The position numbers were made by a program, and so were the translations under genes. This document shows, piece by piece, positions 15,212-24,264 of a stretch of DNA of 32,892 nt (position 1 is its first letter; the number at the start of each line of letters is the position of its first letter). This DNA comes from Thermodesulfobium sp. 4217-1 (lineage in GTDB: Bacteria; Thermodesulfobiota; Thermodesulfobiia; Thermodesulfobiales; Thermodesulfobiaceae): assembly GCF_039822205.1 (NCBI RefSeq), contig NZ_JBAGBW010000020.1, positions 1 through 32,892 of the forward strand. Direction: 5' to 3'. The notes beneath the pieces were generated by a model. That model saw nothing but the letters and a program-made list of their open reading frames with translations. It had not been told where the DNA came from and made no database searches.

Positions 15212-16837
15212 CTACTTATTATTATATGAATCTGGATAGATTAATTCATAATCACGATAGATTTTAACTCCATCTTTCTCGCACAATACAATTACATCTT
15301 TCAACGGTTTGAAAATCTGATTGGTTGAAATAACAAACTTACTGGTAGGCGTTTTTACGCTGCAATTTTCAATTTGCTTATAAAATTCGAAACTTCCTTC
15401 ACTGGATTGTAAAATTATACCCTTTTTATCATTATATACTTTTATGTCGTCAGGTTTGAAGACCATCAATGAGAAAAACACAGATCCTAAGAAAATATAA
15501 AAAATTACAGAATTATATTTGTTGAAAATTATTAAGAACAACACTAAATAATATAGATAAACGCTAAATGCGGGTATTTTGGCGAAAAAGACTGAAGACA
15601 AGGGCATATTTGACCAGCCTTTGATTATATAGATTACTATATCTGTCATGTATGTGACAAAATGACCAATATATTGTGAAAAAATACCAGAAATAGTCAT
15701 AAGAAAGCTCAATATAAATCCTATAAGTATAAATATTTCTAAAAAGGGCGTAATGAAGATATTTGTAAACAACGCAAGAAGGGAAAGGTTATTAAAATAG
15801 TTTACTATAGGAGGAAATAAGAATATAAATACTGAGAATGATAGTATAAAGAGCTCTGCTATATAATTATGTACGTTTAGTTTATTTCTTATCTCGCTTG
15901 CGAAAAACATTGCAAATATACACAAAAATGTTAATTGAAAACTAATATCAAACAGTGAAACAGGCTCGAATATAAGAAGCAATATTAATGCTAACAAAGT
16001 TAAGTTAAAAGATGAATAGTTAAATCTAAATAGCTCTGCTAATGCGACAAACAATATCAAACAGCCAGCTCTCATCACAGGCGGATCAAGGCCTACATTT
16101 AAACAAAATAGCGATGTGAAAAAGGATATTATAACAAAAGACATGACAGGATTCATCGACATTCTCTTCAGAAAGTAAAAGAACATAGAAAATATCATCG
16201 ACACCTGAGCTCCAGACACCACAAGTATGTGTAGAAGTCCAGTGCGGTTAAAAGCGTTATAAACTTCTTTGGGCGGCTGAAAAAGATCGTCCCCATATAG
16301 CATTGCGCCAAAGACCATACCCTCTTGCTCTGAAATATTTTGTCTTATAGCATTTTCAACATACTGTTTAAAAAATAACTTGTTGTTGGAGCTATTTTTC
16401 TCAATTCTTGTCGCCAAAATAATAGAATTGCCAAGTGACTCTCCGTCAATTGTAATATTATCTCCTTGTTGAAAATTGGTTTTTCCTCTAAAGATGACTC
16501 TTTCAATCTTGGAAGCAAATGGATCTGGGCTATGAAGATATACTTTCAGCAAATTATTTTTTTGATTTATTACTGTAGCGGTGAAGAAAAAGTTTTTATA
16601 GCTAAATTTAGTTAGGTCTTTAGAATAAGAAAGAAACAAGCCGCTAAATAAGAGTAATGTGGAAATTGTAGTTATTAATACATAAAATTCCAGCCTTTTA
16701 AATTCAAATGATATTAATAAAAAAAGCATACAGGTAAAGATATAAGCCAAAAGTGCCAAAATTGAATAGTTGTAGTAAAAAAATATGCCTGCGCAAAATG
16801 AAAAAGAAGGCAAAAGTAAAGGATATCTCCAAATCAA
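15212..16837 (-). CDS. comEC: ComEC/Rec2-family DNA-uptake channel lacking the beta-lactamase-like domain
   Basis: A 541-residue polytopic membrane protein. Helices at ~8-70 are followed by an OB-like soluble segment (~80-150) and then the competence domain, which begins GMVFGAMLYGDDLFQPPKEV. The hallmark NRTGLLHILVVSGAQVSM follows, with about eight to nine further helices. ComEC forms the inner-membrane channel for single-stranded DNA in transformation. After the last helices (~residue 450) only ~75 residues remain, without the HxHxDH metallo-beta-lactamase motif found in many ComEC proteins, so this is the short form. The start is TTG at 16837, overlapping the comEA stop (TTGA). Its neighbours comEA and holA support the call. 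Confidence 0.9.
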   Translation of the reverse strand: MIWRYPLLLPSFSFCAGIFFYYNYSILALLAYIFTCMLFLLISFEFKRLEFYVLITTISTLLLFSGLFLSYSKDLTKFSYKNFFFTATVINQKNNLLKVYLHSPDPFASKIERVIFRGKTNFQQGDNITIDGESLGNSIILATRIEKNSSNNKLFFKQYVENAIRQNISEQEGMVFGAMLYGDDLFQPPKEVYNAFNRTGLLHILVVSGAQVSMIFSMFFYFLKRMSMNPVMSFVIISFFTSLFCLNVGLDPPVMRAGCLILFVALAELFRFNYSSFNLTLLALILLLIFEPVSLFDISFQLTFLCIFAMFFASEIRNKLNVHNYIAELFILSFSVFIFLFPPIVNYFNNLSLLALFTNIFITPFLEIFILIGFILSFLMTISGIFSQYIGHFVTYMTDIVIYIIKGWSNMPLSSVFFAKIPAFSVYLYYLVLFLIIFNKYNSVIFYIFLGSVFFSLMVFKPDDIKVYNDKKGIILQSSEGSFEFYKQIENCSVKTPTSKFVISTNQIFKPLKDVIVLCEKDGVKIYRDYELIYPDSYNNK

Positions 16838-17412
16838 AAGGTTATAAAACCTCTTAACTTCTCAATCTTTGAACTTGAAAAATTTAATCGCTGTTTAAAG
16901 TCCTCTAAATTAATAAACTTCGACTTATTTCTTTCATCGATTATCTTTTCTGCAGTAGCCCTTCCAATGCCAGGCAAGGAATCAATCTCTTCCAATGACG
17001 CCAAGTTTACATTCACAATTGTTCCATGTGCTGACCCAGAGCTAACGAATGGCACTTTGATAGTCTGATTTTGCCTAAGCTTCTTGTTTAGCGCCAACCC
17101 TGATGTGTCGGCGCCCTCAAGACAGCCCCCTGCAACTATTATAAGATCTTGAACCTTAGATCCATAGGGAACCTGATAATCACCAGGATTCTTTATAGCC
17201 CCCTTTATATGAACAACTATATCTTTTTCTGCTGTAGTAGAGTTAATTTTTACCTTGCTGCTCTTGCTTTTATCATCATATTGATTGCTTTGATTATTTT
17301 GTGTCTCGCCAATAGGATTTACAGGATTATTCGATCCCTGGCTAAAACCCCAATAAGCCACGATAGAGGCTACAAATATCAATGATAATATTAGAGATAG
17401 CTTTTCTTTCAT
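16834..17412 (-). CDS. comEA: ComEA-type competence protein (SLBB + helix-hairpin-helix)
   Basis: A 192-residue membrane-anchored DNA-binding protein. Residues 5-25 form an N-terminal signal anchor. A polar Asn/Gln/Ser-rich linker follows, then an SLBB domain (VVHIKGAIKNPGDYQVPYG, residues ~65-125). The C-terminal pair of helix-hairpin-helix motifs reads VNLASLEEIDSLPGIGRAT and FINLEDFKQR. ComEA receives double-stranded DNA outside the membrane and hands it to ComEC. It lies 8 nt downstream of leuS and overlaps comEC by 4 nt. No SD is evident, suggesting coupling to leuS translation. Confidence 0.92.
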   Translation of the reverse strand: MKEKLSLILSLIFVASIVAYWGFSQGSNNPVNPIGETQNNQSNQYDDKSKSSKVKINSTTAEKDIVVHIKGAIKNPGDYQVPYGSKVQDLIIVAGGCLEGADTSGLALNKKLRQNQTIKVPFVSSGSAHGTIVNVNLASLEEIDSLPGIGRATAEKIIDERNKSKFINLEDFKQRLNFSSSKIEKLRGFITF

Positions 17413-17419
17413 GTCATAT

Positions 17420-19900
17420 CTATTTGACCACTATATTGAAAATCTTGTTCTTTACATAAATTTTCTTCAAGATATCCTTGCCCTCGATAAACTTTTTCAC
17501 TCTGAGACTCGACATTACCATATCTTCTATAACGTCTTCGGTTTGATCTTTTTCTACCATAATCTTGTCTCTAAGTTTTCCATTGATCTGTATTGCAATC
17601 ACGCATATATCGTCTTCAAGATAATTTGTATCTACTTCTGGCCAATTCTGTGAACTTATCAGGTCTTTATTTCCCATTTCAGACCATATTTCTTCGCACA
17701 TATGTGGAGCAAATACAGAAAGAATTATGGTGAATGTCTCAAATATCTTTTTAACAAGCTCGGGTCTTATTTTTTTGTTCCTTAGAGAAAAAGAAAATTC
17801 ATTCGTGAACTCCATCAGAGCAGCGATCGATGTATTAAAATGAAACTTGTCCTCAATGTCGTTTCCAGCCTTTAACAATGTCTTGTTTAATTTTTTGTAG
17901 ATATCGACCTCATCTTTGTTCAAATCATCGAAAGTTAACTCTTTTGTGACCTTTATCAAATCAATATTATCGTGGAATAGTCTCCAAACCCTTGATAGAA
18001 AACGGTGAGCGCCCTCTACACCCTGGTCGCTCCATTCAAGATCCTTTTCTGGCGGAGCCGCGAAAAGAATAAATAATCTAGCTGTATCTGCGCCGTAAGT
18101 AGCAAGGATCTCTTCTGGGTCTACCACATTTCCCTTTGATTTAGACATCTTTTCGCCTTCTTTTAGGACCATACCCTGAGTTAAAAGGTTCGAAAAAGGC
18201 TCATCAATTTCCAAAAATCCTAAATCTCTTAAGACCTTCACGAAAAATCTTGAGTAAAGTAGATGAAGGACTGCATGCTCGACTCCACCAATATATTGAT
18301 CTACGCTCATCCAGTACTTAGCTTTATCTTTAGAAAAGGGTTCGGTAACATTTTTTGGATCGCAAAACCTCAGATAGTACCATGAAGAGTCGACAAACGT
18401 GTCCATTGTGTCGGTCTCTCTCTTGGCATCCGATCCGCATATTGGACATTTTACATTTACGAACTCATCGATATTGGATAATGGAGATCCGCCTGTTCCA
18501 GTAAATTCGACATTTGTCGGCAGAATAACTGGCAAATCCTTCTCGCTCAAAGGCACAATTCCACATTTCTCACAATATACTATTGGGATAGGAGTGCCCC
18601 AATATCTTTGCCTTGATATGAGCCAGTCTCTTAGCCTTATCTGTTTGGCGAATTTTGCTATTTTTTCTTCTTGAAACATCTCTACAATCTTCTTTTTAGC
18701 ATCTGAGCTCTTTAACCCAGAGATATGAGGCGAATTTACGACAATTCCCTCATCTTCATAAACACTGCTCTCATCGCAGGCGTCCTTATCTTCGGGCTTT
18801 ATTACGTATTTAATAGGAAGATTTTTCTCCCTTGCAAAGTCAAAATCCCTTGCATCGTGAGCTGGAACTCCCATCACAGCTCCTGTACCGTAGCTCATAA
18901 GAACGTAATTTGAGGCAAAGACTTGAATATCTTCATTTGTAAGCGGATTCACAACTGTTATGCCAAGAGATACGCCTTTTTTATCATTTACACCAACTGT
19001 AAACCTATTTTGAATCTTTTCTTTTTCATAATCCTTTAAAAACTCTATCAATTCTTCATTATTTTTGCTGTCTAAGATATTTTTCACTATTGGGTGTTCG
19101 GCTGAAACCACCATAAAGGTTGCTCCGCCCAGAGTATCTGACCTTGTGGTAAATACCTCTATAAAATCGTCTTTATACCCATCTACTTTCTCAGAGAGCT
19201 TAAATTTTATCATTACTCCTTCTGATAAGCCTATCCAATTGCGCTGCATAACTTTTACTTTTTGAGGCCAGCCCCTCAAGATATCAAGGTCTTTTACAAG
19301 CTCCTCAGAGTAGTCTGTAATCTTGAAGAACCACTGTTCAAGCTCCTTTAATTCTACTTCGCTTTTACATCTCCAGCATCTTCCTTCTTCTGCCTGTTCA
19401 TTTGCAAGAACAGTTTTACATTCGGGGCACCAGTTAACTTTTGATTTCTTCTTATATGCCAATCCCTTTTTGTAGAATTGAAGAAATAGCCATTGGTTCC
19501 ACTTATAATAATCAGGAAAGCATGTAGCTACCTCTCTATCCCAATCATAACTAATTCCTAAAGAATTTAGCTGTCTCTTCATATTCTCAATATTTTTTAC
19601 TGTCCACTCATAAGGATGAACGCCGTATTTAATAGCTGCATTTTCAGCAGGCATCCCAAAAGCGTCCCAGCCCATTGGATGAAGAACATTGTATGATTTC
19701 ATCCTGTGATAGCGAGCTACAACATCACCAATGGTATAGTTTCTAACATGCCCCATATGAAGATTCCCCGATGGATAAGGGAACATTTCCAATATAAATA
19801 TTTTTTTGTTTCCCTTTTCCTCTTCTGTTTTAAAGACCTTCTTTTCTTTCCATGTTGCCTGCCACTTCTTTTCGATTGTTTCAAAAGGATATAAGCCCAA
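17420..19900 (-). CDS. leuS: Leucyl-tRNA synthetase
   Basis: A class I synthetase of ~826 residues. HMGH is at 48-51 (PSGNLHMGHVRNYT), and KMSKS lies in GEKMSKSKGNVVDPEE. The editing domain has TTRSDTLGGATF, and GTGAVMGVPAHDARDFDF is its catalytic segment. A zinc-binding-like CPECKTVLANEQ-x-CWRC block sits near residue 160, and DSSWYYLRFCDP is the leucine-specific domain. The start is TTG at 19900 because GGGGAGG lies 8 nt upstream and the protein then begins GLYPFETIEKKWQ as in relatives. An ATG 33 nt further upstream has no SD. It heads the run leuS-comEA-comEC-holA. Confidence 0.95.
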   Translation of the reverse strand: MGLYPFETIEKKWQATWKEKKVFKTEEEKGNKKIFILEMFPYPSGNLHMGHVRNYTIGDVVARYHRMKSYNVLHPMGWDAFGMPAENAAIKYGVHPYEWTVKNIENMKRQLNSLGISYDWDREVATCFPDYYKWNQWLFLQFYKKGLAYKKKSKVNWCPECKTVLANEQAEEGRCWRCKSEVELKELEQWFFKITDYSEELVKDLDILRGWPQKVKVMQRNWIGLSEGVMIKFKLSEKVDGYKDDFIEVFTTRSDTLGGATFMVVSAEHPIVKNILDSKNNEELIEFLKDYEKEKIQNRFTVGVNDKKGVSLGITVVNPLTNEDIQVFASNYVLMSYGTGAVMGVPAHDARDFDFAREKNLPIKYVIKPEDKDACDESSVYEDEGIVVNSPHISGLKSSDAKKKIVEMFQEEKIAKFAKQIRLRDWLISRQRYWGTPIPIVYCEKCGIVPLSEKDLPVILPTNVEFTGTGGSPLSNIDEFVNVKCPICGSDAKRETDTMDTFVDSSWYYLRFCDPKNVTEPFSKDKAKYWMSVDQYIGGVEHAVLHLLYSRFFVKVLRDLGFLEIDEPFSNLLTQGMVLKEGEKMSKSKGNVVDPEEILATYGADTARLFILFAAPPEKDLEWSDQGVEGAHRFLSRVWRLFHDNIDLIKVTKELTFDDLNKDEVDIYKKLNKTLLKAGNDIEDKFHFNTSIAALMEFTNEFSFSLRNKKIRPELVKKIFETFTIILSVFAPHMCEEIWSEMGNKDLISSQNWPEVDTNYLEDDICVIAIQINGKLRDKIMVEKDQTEDVIEDMVMSSLRVKKFIEGKDILKKIYVKNKIFNIVVK

Positions 19901-20129
19901 TAATATTGCCTCCCCAATTTTTAGTAATTTCATTTGAATTATTATAAACCCAAATTATAATTTTATAAATTTTAAATAAATTTAAATATAATAAATCATT
20001 TCAATTTAAACTCTTATTAATTCATAAAATATTGTTATAAAAAAAAGTTTTTAATAGTGCTATTATTAAATAAAAGCTTAATGTTGTAAGTGTATTTAGT
20101 ACAAAATGAATTTACAAAAGGAGGGTAGA

Positions 20130-20591
20130 ATGAAAATCTTGGTAGGAGTAAACGATTCTAAGGACTCCCAAGATGTTGCAAGATGGGCTATTAACTTTGC
20201 TAGCCAGGAAAAGGATTCTGAGGTCACTTTGGTATTTGCAGAGAAAAGGATGCCTTTTGTTTCATACGAAGATATTACTGACGATCAGCTAATGGCACTT
20301 GCTCAGGTAGACGGTGAAATGATTTTTGATAAGTGCTTGAATGGCTTCAACACAAAAGGAACTACAGTAAAAGAAAGAATTCTCATAGGCGATCCTTCTG
20401 CTGAAATTTTGAAAATTGCAAAAGAAGAAGGAGTTGATTTTATCGCTCTTGGAACCAGAGCCCTTTCACCAGTGTGCCAAATGTTTATGTGCTCAGTTTC
20501 AGAAAGAGTTATAAAAAAGTCTCCAATACCTGTAATAATTAACAGGTTCCCATCAGAAACTGTAAAAGACTTACACACCATCAAGGCTTAA
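20130..20591 (+). CDS. Universal stress protein (UspA family), degenerate nucleotide-binding loop
   Basis: A 153-residue UspA fold beginning MKILVGVNDSKDSQDVARWAI, with the typical GDPSAEILKIAKEEGVDFIALGTRA and SVSERVIKKSPIPVIIN blocks. ATP-binding Usp proteins carry G-x2-G-x9-G-(S/T). Here the stretch is GTRALSPVCQMFMCSVSERV, so the second and third glycines are replaced (Ala and Cys) and two cysteines sit in the loop. ATP binding is therefore doubtful, and a redox or protein-interaction role is possible. The start at 20130 is chosen because AGGAGGG lies 4-5 nt upstream; an ATG at 20106 has no SD. It is monocistronic and ends before a strong hairpin. Confidence 0.9.
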   Translation: MKILVGVNDSKDSQDVARWAINFASQEKDSEVTLVFAEKRMPFVSYEDITDDQLMALAQVDGEMIFDKCLNGFNTKGTTVKERILIGDPSAEILKIAKEEGVDFIALGTRALSPVCQMFMCSVSERVIKKSPIPVIINRFPSETVKDLHTIKA

Positions 20592-20658
20592 GGGGGTTAT
20601 AAAGTTTAAAGTTATGCAATTTATTGATAGCGTCGTCCCTTTTTTACCCATAGGTCAT

Positions 20659-20694
20659 ACATACCCAGCTATCTAAAAAATAAGCTGGGTATGT
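20659..20694. terminator. Bidirectional terminator-like hairpin
   Basis: A perfect 12 bp inverted repeat (ACATACCCAGCT / AGCTGGGTATGT) with a 12 nt loop, between the converging uspA-type and YgjP-type genes. AT-rich sequence follows on both sides, but U-runs are short. Confidence 0.7.
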
Positions 20695-20697
20695 AAT

Positions 20698-21363
20698 TTA
20701 GACTATCAGTTCATGACCAAATTCTTTTAACCATTTTCTCTTCTCTTTATAGTTTGGGACAAGCCCTTCAACCTTACTCCAAAATTCCTTTGAATGGTTT
20801 TTAATTATTATGTGTATGATTTCATGCACTACTACATAATCAATAATATCTATAGGAGCCATAATAAGCCTCCAAGAAAGACTTAGAGTATTTTTATAGG
20901 AACAAGACCCCCAATTCGTCTTTGCGCTGGAAATTCTTAACTTGTTAAATTTTAGTCCTGTTAAATGCGAGTAAAATGTAGCTCTTTCAGAAAATATTTC
21001 ACGAGCACGATTCTTGTACCAATTTGTCAATATGCTTTTAGCTTGTGGTAGATGATTTTTTGCAATATAAAACCCATTATTAAATATTATAGGTTTAGCT
21101 TGAAAGTCGGCTACTTTTAATTTAAATAAATTTCCCAAATAAAAAAATTCTTCTCCATCACAAAATTTCTTCTCTAAAACTTTTGAATTTCTTTCGATTA
21201 ATTCAGATTTTTTTCTCTCAATCCATTCAGCGTATTTCTCAACAACTTTATCTATGTCCACATCAGTTACATAATATGGAGCCTTTACGACAAGCTTTGC
21301 GCCCTCTATTATCTGAAGAGAGATTGTTCTCCTTTTTGAACGTAATATTTTGTCTATTTTAAT
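20698..21363 (-). CDS. YgjP-type M48-like metallopeptidase, apparent non-AUG start
   Basis: The protein has the YgjP/DUF45 zinc-peptidase signature VVHEIIHIIIKNHSKEFW (HExxH with a downstream His and Glu/Phe-Trp). SSAKTNWGSCSYKNTLSLSWRL, the conserved W-G-S/C block, and RAREIFSERATFYSHLTGLKF precede it. Members often sit with restriction or housekeeping genes, and their substrates are poorly known. A GTG at 21261 gives 187 residues but lacks an SD and omits the family's N-terminal strand region. The frame remains open upstream, encoding LRSKRRTISLQIIEGAKL and VKAPYYVT, typical of this family. Between the TAG at 21370-21372 and the GTG at 21261 there is no ATG, GTG or TTG. The best candidate is ATT at 21363, 9 nt after AGGGG, giving ~221 residues. 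Confidence 0.8.
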   Translation of the reverse strand: MKIDKILRSKRRTISLQIIEGAKLVVKAPYYVTDVDIDKVVEKYAEWIERKKSELIERNSKVLEKKFCDGEEFFYLGNLFKLKVADFQAKPIIFNNGFYIAKNHLPQAKSILTNWYKNRAREIFSERATFYSHLTGLKFNKLRISSAKTNWGSCSYKNTLSLSWRLIMAPIDIIDYVVVHEIIHIIIKNHSKEFWSKVEGLVPNYKEKRKWLKEFGHELIV

Positions 21364-21442
21364 AGAAATCTACCCCTATAAGCATAAAGTGAAATACTGC
21401 ATTTTACACAAACTTGCTACAAAAAAATGTATATCAATTCGA

Positions 21443-24136
21443 TTATGTCTCTCGCTTCATTTTACGATATTCTTTGATTATAGCTCTCTCTAAAACCTTT
21501 TCAATTTCTTTTATTCTGTCCCATTTGTTCTCACTTGGATTATTGTTCATGTCGTTTACAGCAAGATAGTATTCTTCATAATATTTAAATATCAGGCTGT
21601 CATCTGATACGTACATATTTTTCATATCAATATAAAGCTGGCTATTTTTAAAATCAGTAAAACACAAAATATCCTCAATGTGTGAACCAAAATATATTGA
21701 CCTCTCCAAAATGCCATGCTGAACCAGCTGCCTGGAATAAATGCCCAAAAGGCTTTTTAGGGATCTAAATCTAAAATATCCTGTATTTAAGAAATCTTTT
21801 AGCATATCCTTTGGCATTGGTCTTGCTATTGCATAGCCCTGAAGCAGCGGAACTCCCATAGAAGTTAGGGCATCAAATATGTCTGGAGTCTCTACCCCCT
21901 CTACCACAAAATATATGCCCTTCGCTCTTGCCAGACCGAAGATAGATTCTACAAAGTGAAGGTCTTGAGGATTCTTTTCTAACCCACGAATAAAGCCTTG
22001 ATCCAATTTTATCTTGTCAACAGAAAGATTTTTTATTCTCAACAGTGACGAATATGCACTGCCTACATCGTCAAGCGCAAGCTGAACCCCAATATCCTTT
22101 AACTTCATAAGATATTCTATTGCCTTTTCGATCTGAGTGAACTCAGTTCTTTCAAGTATTTCGAAAAATATCTTTGAAGGCTCTACCTTGCTTTTTTCTA
22201 TAATATTCTTAACAATTTCTACGAAATTTTCTGACACAAAACCAGGCTCTATGTTTACAGAAACAACTAAGGAATGTCCATCTTCATCCAATTCCTCAAC
22301 ATCCCTTAGAGCAATTGTTAATACCTGACGAGTTAATTCCAATAAATCTTCATTTGTAAATTTTGATAAAAATTTATCTGGCGTAAGTATGGCTCCACCA
22401 TCATCAAGCAGCCTTGCAAGGGCTTCTATCCCAACAATGCTTGAAGTTTGATTGTCAAAAATCGGCTGATAGTAGACCATTACTCTACCCTGACTTAATA
22501 ACATCTGACAATGATTTTGTTTTTTCGATACCGCCTCGCCGTATATAGTCCAAAAGTTAGCCCTGTCCTGTTTGTGTTTCTTGCTATCATAGAGAGCTTG
22601 CAGGGCATAGCGAATCATTTCACTTTGATTCTCAACTTTCACATAAGGATAGATACACACACCCATACTAAGACCTACTATGTTTATTTCTAAATTATCT
22701 TTTAAAATAATTGGCTCAAGAATACTCTTTTCTATCTTTTTAAATATTACAGAAAGCTTATTTTTATCCTGACAGTTTTCAAAAATTATTGCAAATTCAT
22801 CTCCCACGAGGCTAAGCCTACAAATAAAATCAGTCTTTCTGAGAGATTCCTGCAATCTTTTGGCTACGATTTTTAGCACTTCATTCCCTACTGCATAGCT
22901 AAATTTTTCATTAATCATTCTAAAACAATCAAGGTTTATTACAGCAAGAGCCATTAGCCAATCATTTCTTTTTGCCCTTAAAAATGCTTTATTTAGCTCA
23001 CGCTCAAGCATGGCTCTATTTGGAAGTCCCGTCAGAGGATCGAAACTCTCTTGATATCTTAACTCTTCACTTAGTTTATCTCTTTCTGTAACGTCTATAA
23101 CAGTCCAAATTACATATTTATTATTGTCCTGAACTTTAGTTAACACTCCAGATAAATCTACATAAAGACTTGTTTTATCGCAGCGGACAAAATGAACGTT
23201 TTTCAATACGTCATTTTTGCCTTGAAAAATTGTAGCTTCAGTAAAATTCCCAACTTTGTTGTAAGTCTCATCGTTAGGATAAAAATCTCTAATCTTTAAC
23301 CCAAGCATTTCCTTTTCATCCTTGAAGCCCATCATAATAGCAAAGGTCCTGTTTGCGTCAAGGATATCCCTATCAGGATATCTAAGCATCACTATCCCGA
23401 CACCAGCATTGTTTAACAAAGCCTCTCTTAGCTGAGCAGATTCTTTTTCTTTGTTAAAAAGATCTATATGGTCTAATCCGAAACCAATATCATATGAAAT
23501 CTTTTCAAGGATTTCTTTAAGAAGTTCATTGTCAAAGAAACCTTCATTTGAATGATAAAAGGATATTACCCCCCAAATATCTTTATTTCTAAAAATGGGA
23601 AATGTGGCCCCAGATGCTATATCATATTCTTTTGCTTTTTCTTTCCATGGATTCTCTAAGGGATCTTTTACAAATGACGTATAGTAAGGTCTTTTCTCTC
23701 TATAAGTCTTGCCAACCATACCCTGACCTTCAGGAATATCTGAACAAACGGATATTTTAATATCATCTAAAATCTGTGTAACGCCTGCTACACCGATAAA
23801 TTCTATGTTTTCATTTAAATTCGCTTTGCCAATAAAAACAAGTTTTATGTCAGTATGTATTGATATTAGTTCACAAATTGTTTTGAGAAAAAGATTTTCA
23901 TCTTTTGTTTGAGAAGCAATCTGATTTATCTGGGTTAACGATACATTTAACTCGACTAAATTTGTTAAGAACTCCTTACCATTTTTAAATTTATTTTTTG
24001 GAAGGTTATTGCTAATGGTGCCTTCAGTAGCCTGAAGAAAGAAATGTAAATCAGGAGTTTTTTCAATATAAATTTCTTTTGAATTTATATACTTTTTAGA
24101 TTTAAAATTTTTTGAACTATTTTTATCATGCTTCAT
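21443..24136 (-). CDS. GAF-PAS-GGDEF-EAL cyclic di-GMP signalling protein
   Basis: An 897-residue cytoplasmic sensor. Residues ~60-220 form a GAF domain (FLKTICELISIHTDIKLVFIG, GQGMVGKTYREKRPYYTS). A PAS domain follows at ~230-350 (VGIVMLRYPDRDILDANRTF), then GGDEF at ~355-525 and EAL at ~530-785. The GGDEF signature is altered to RLSLVGDEF, two residues longer than RxGGDEF and missing a Gly, so cyclase activity is unlikely. The EAL domain looks intact: GIEALAR, SVNIEP, EILERTEF, LALDDVGS, DKIKLDQGF, VVEGVET and LLQGY. Net c-di-GMP phosphodiesterase activity is therefore expected. A ~110-residue helical C-terminal extension has scattered His, Cys and Tyr residues and may be a degenerate CZB-like sensor. 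A poly-G tract lies ~115 bp upstream of the start. Confidence 0.93.
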   Translation of the reverse strand: MKHDKNSSKNFKSKKYINSKEIYIEKTPDLHFFLQATEGTISNNLPKNKFKNGKEFLTNLVELNVSLTQINQIASQTKDENLFLKTICELISIHTDIKLVFIGKANLNENIEFIGVAGVTQILDDIKISVCSDIPEGQGMVGKTYREKRPYYTSFVKDPLENPWKEKAKEYDIASGATFPIFRNKDIWGVISFYHSNEGFFDNELLKEILEKISYDIGFGLDHIDLFNKEKESAQLREALLNNAGVGIVMLRYPDRDILDANRTFAIMMGFKDEKEMLGLKIRDFYPNDETYNKVGNFTEATIFQGKNDVLKNVHFVRCDKTSLYVDLSGVLTKVQDNNKYVIWTVIDVTERDKLSEELRYQESFDPLTGLPNRAMLERELNKAFLRAKRNDWLMALAVINLDCFRMINEKFSYAVGNEVLKIVAKRLQESLRKTDFICRLSLVGDEFAIIFENCQDKNKLSVIFKKIEKSILEPIILKDNLEINIVGLSMGVCIYPYVKVENQSEMIRYALQALYDSKKHKQDRANFWTIYGEAVSKKQNHCQMLLSQGRVMVYYQPIFDNQTSSIVGIEALARLLDDGGAILTPDKFLSKFTNEDLLELTRQVLTIALRDVEELDEDGHSLVVSVNIEPGFVSENFVEIVKNIIEKSKVEPSKIFFEILERTEFTQIEKAIEYLMKLKDIGVQLALDDVGSAYSSLLRIKNLSVDKIKLDQGFIRGLEKNPQDLHFVESIFGLARAKGIYFVVEGVETPDIFDALTSMGVPLLQGYAIARPMPKDMLKDFLNTGYFRFRSLKSLLGIYSRQLVQHGILERSIYFGSHIEDILCFTDFKNSQLYIDMKNMYVSDDSLIFKYYEEYYLAVNDMNNNPSENKWDRIKEIEKVLERAIIKEYRKMKRET

Positions 24137-24240
24137 AATTATTCACCACACTAGAGGTGATTATATACAAAAAAAGAGTAGAAAAAGTTCTTTTCAAATA
24201 GGAAAATAAAATCTTTTCTATTTTTATCTTGTGTAAATTT

Positions 24241-24264
24241 GTGTGTGTGTGGGGGGGGGGGGGG
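24241..24264. repeat. (GT)5 followed by a G14 homopolymer
   Basis: Five GT repeats (24241-24250) run directly into fourteen G residues (24251-24264) in otherwise very AT-rich DNA. The tract lies ~115 bp upstream of the minus-strand GAF/PAS/GGDEF/EAL gene, a place where a change in length could alter promoter spacing. Confidence 0.95.
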
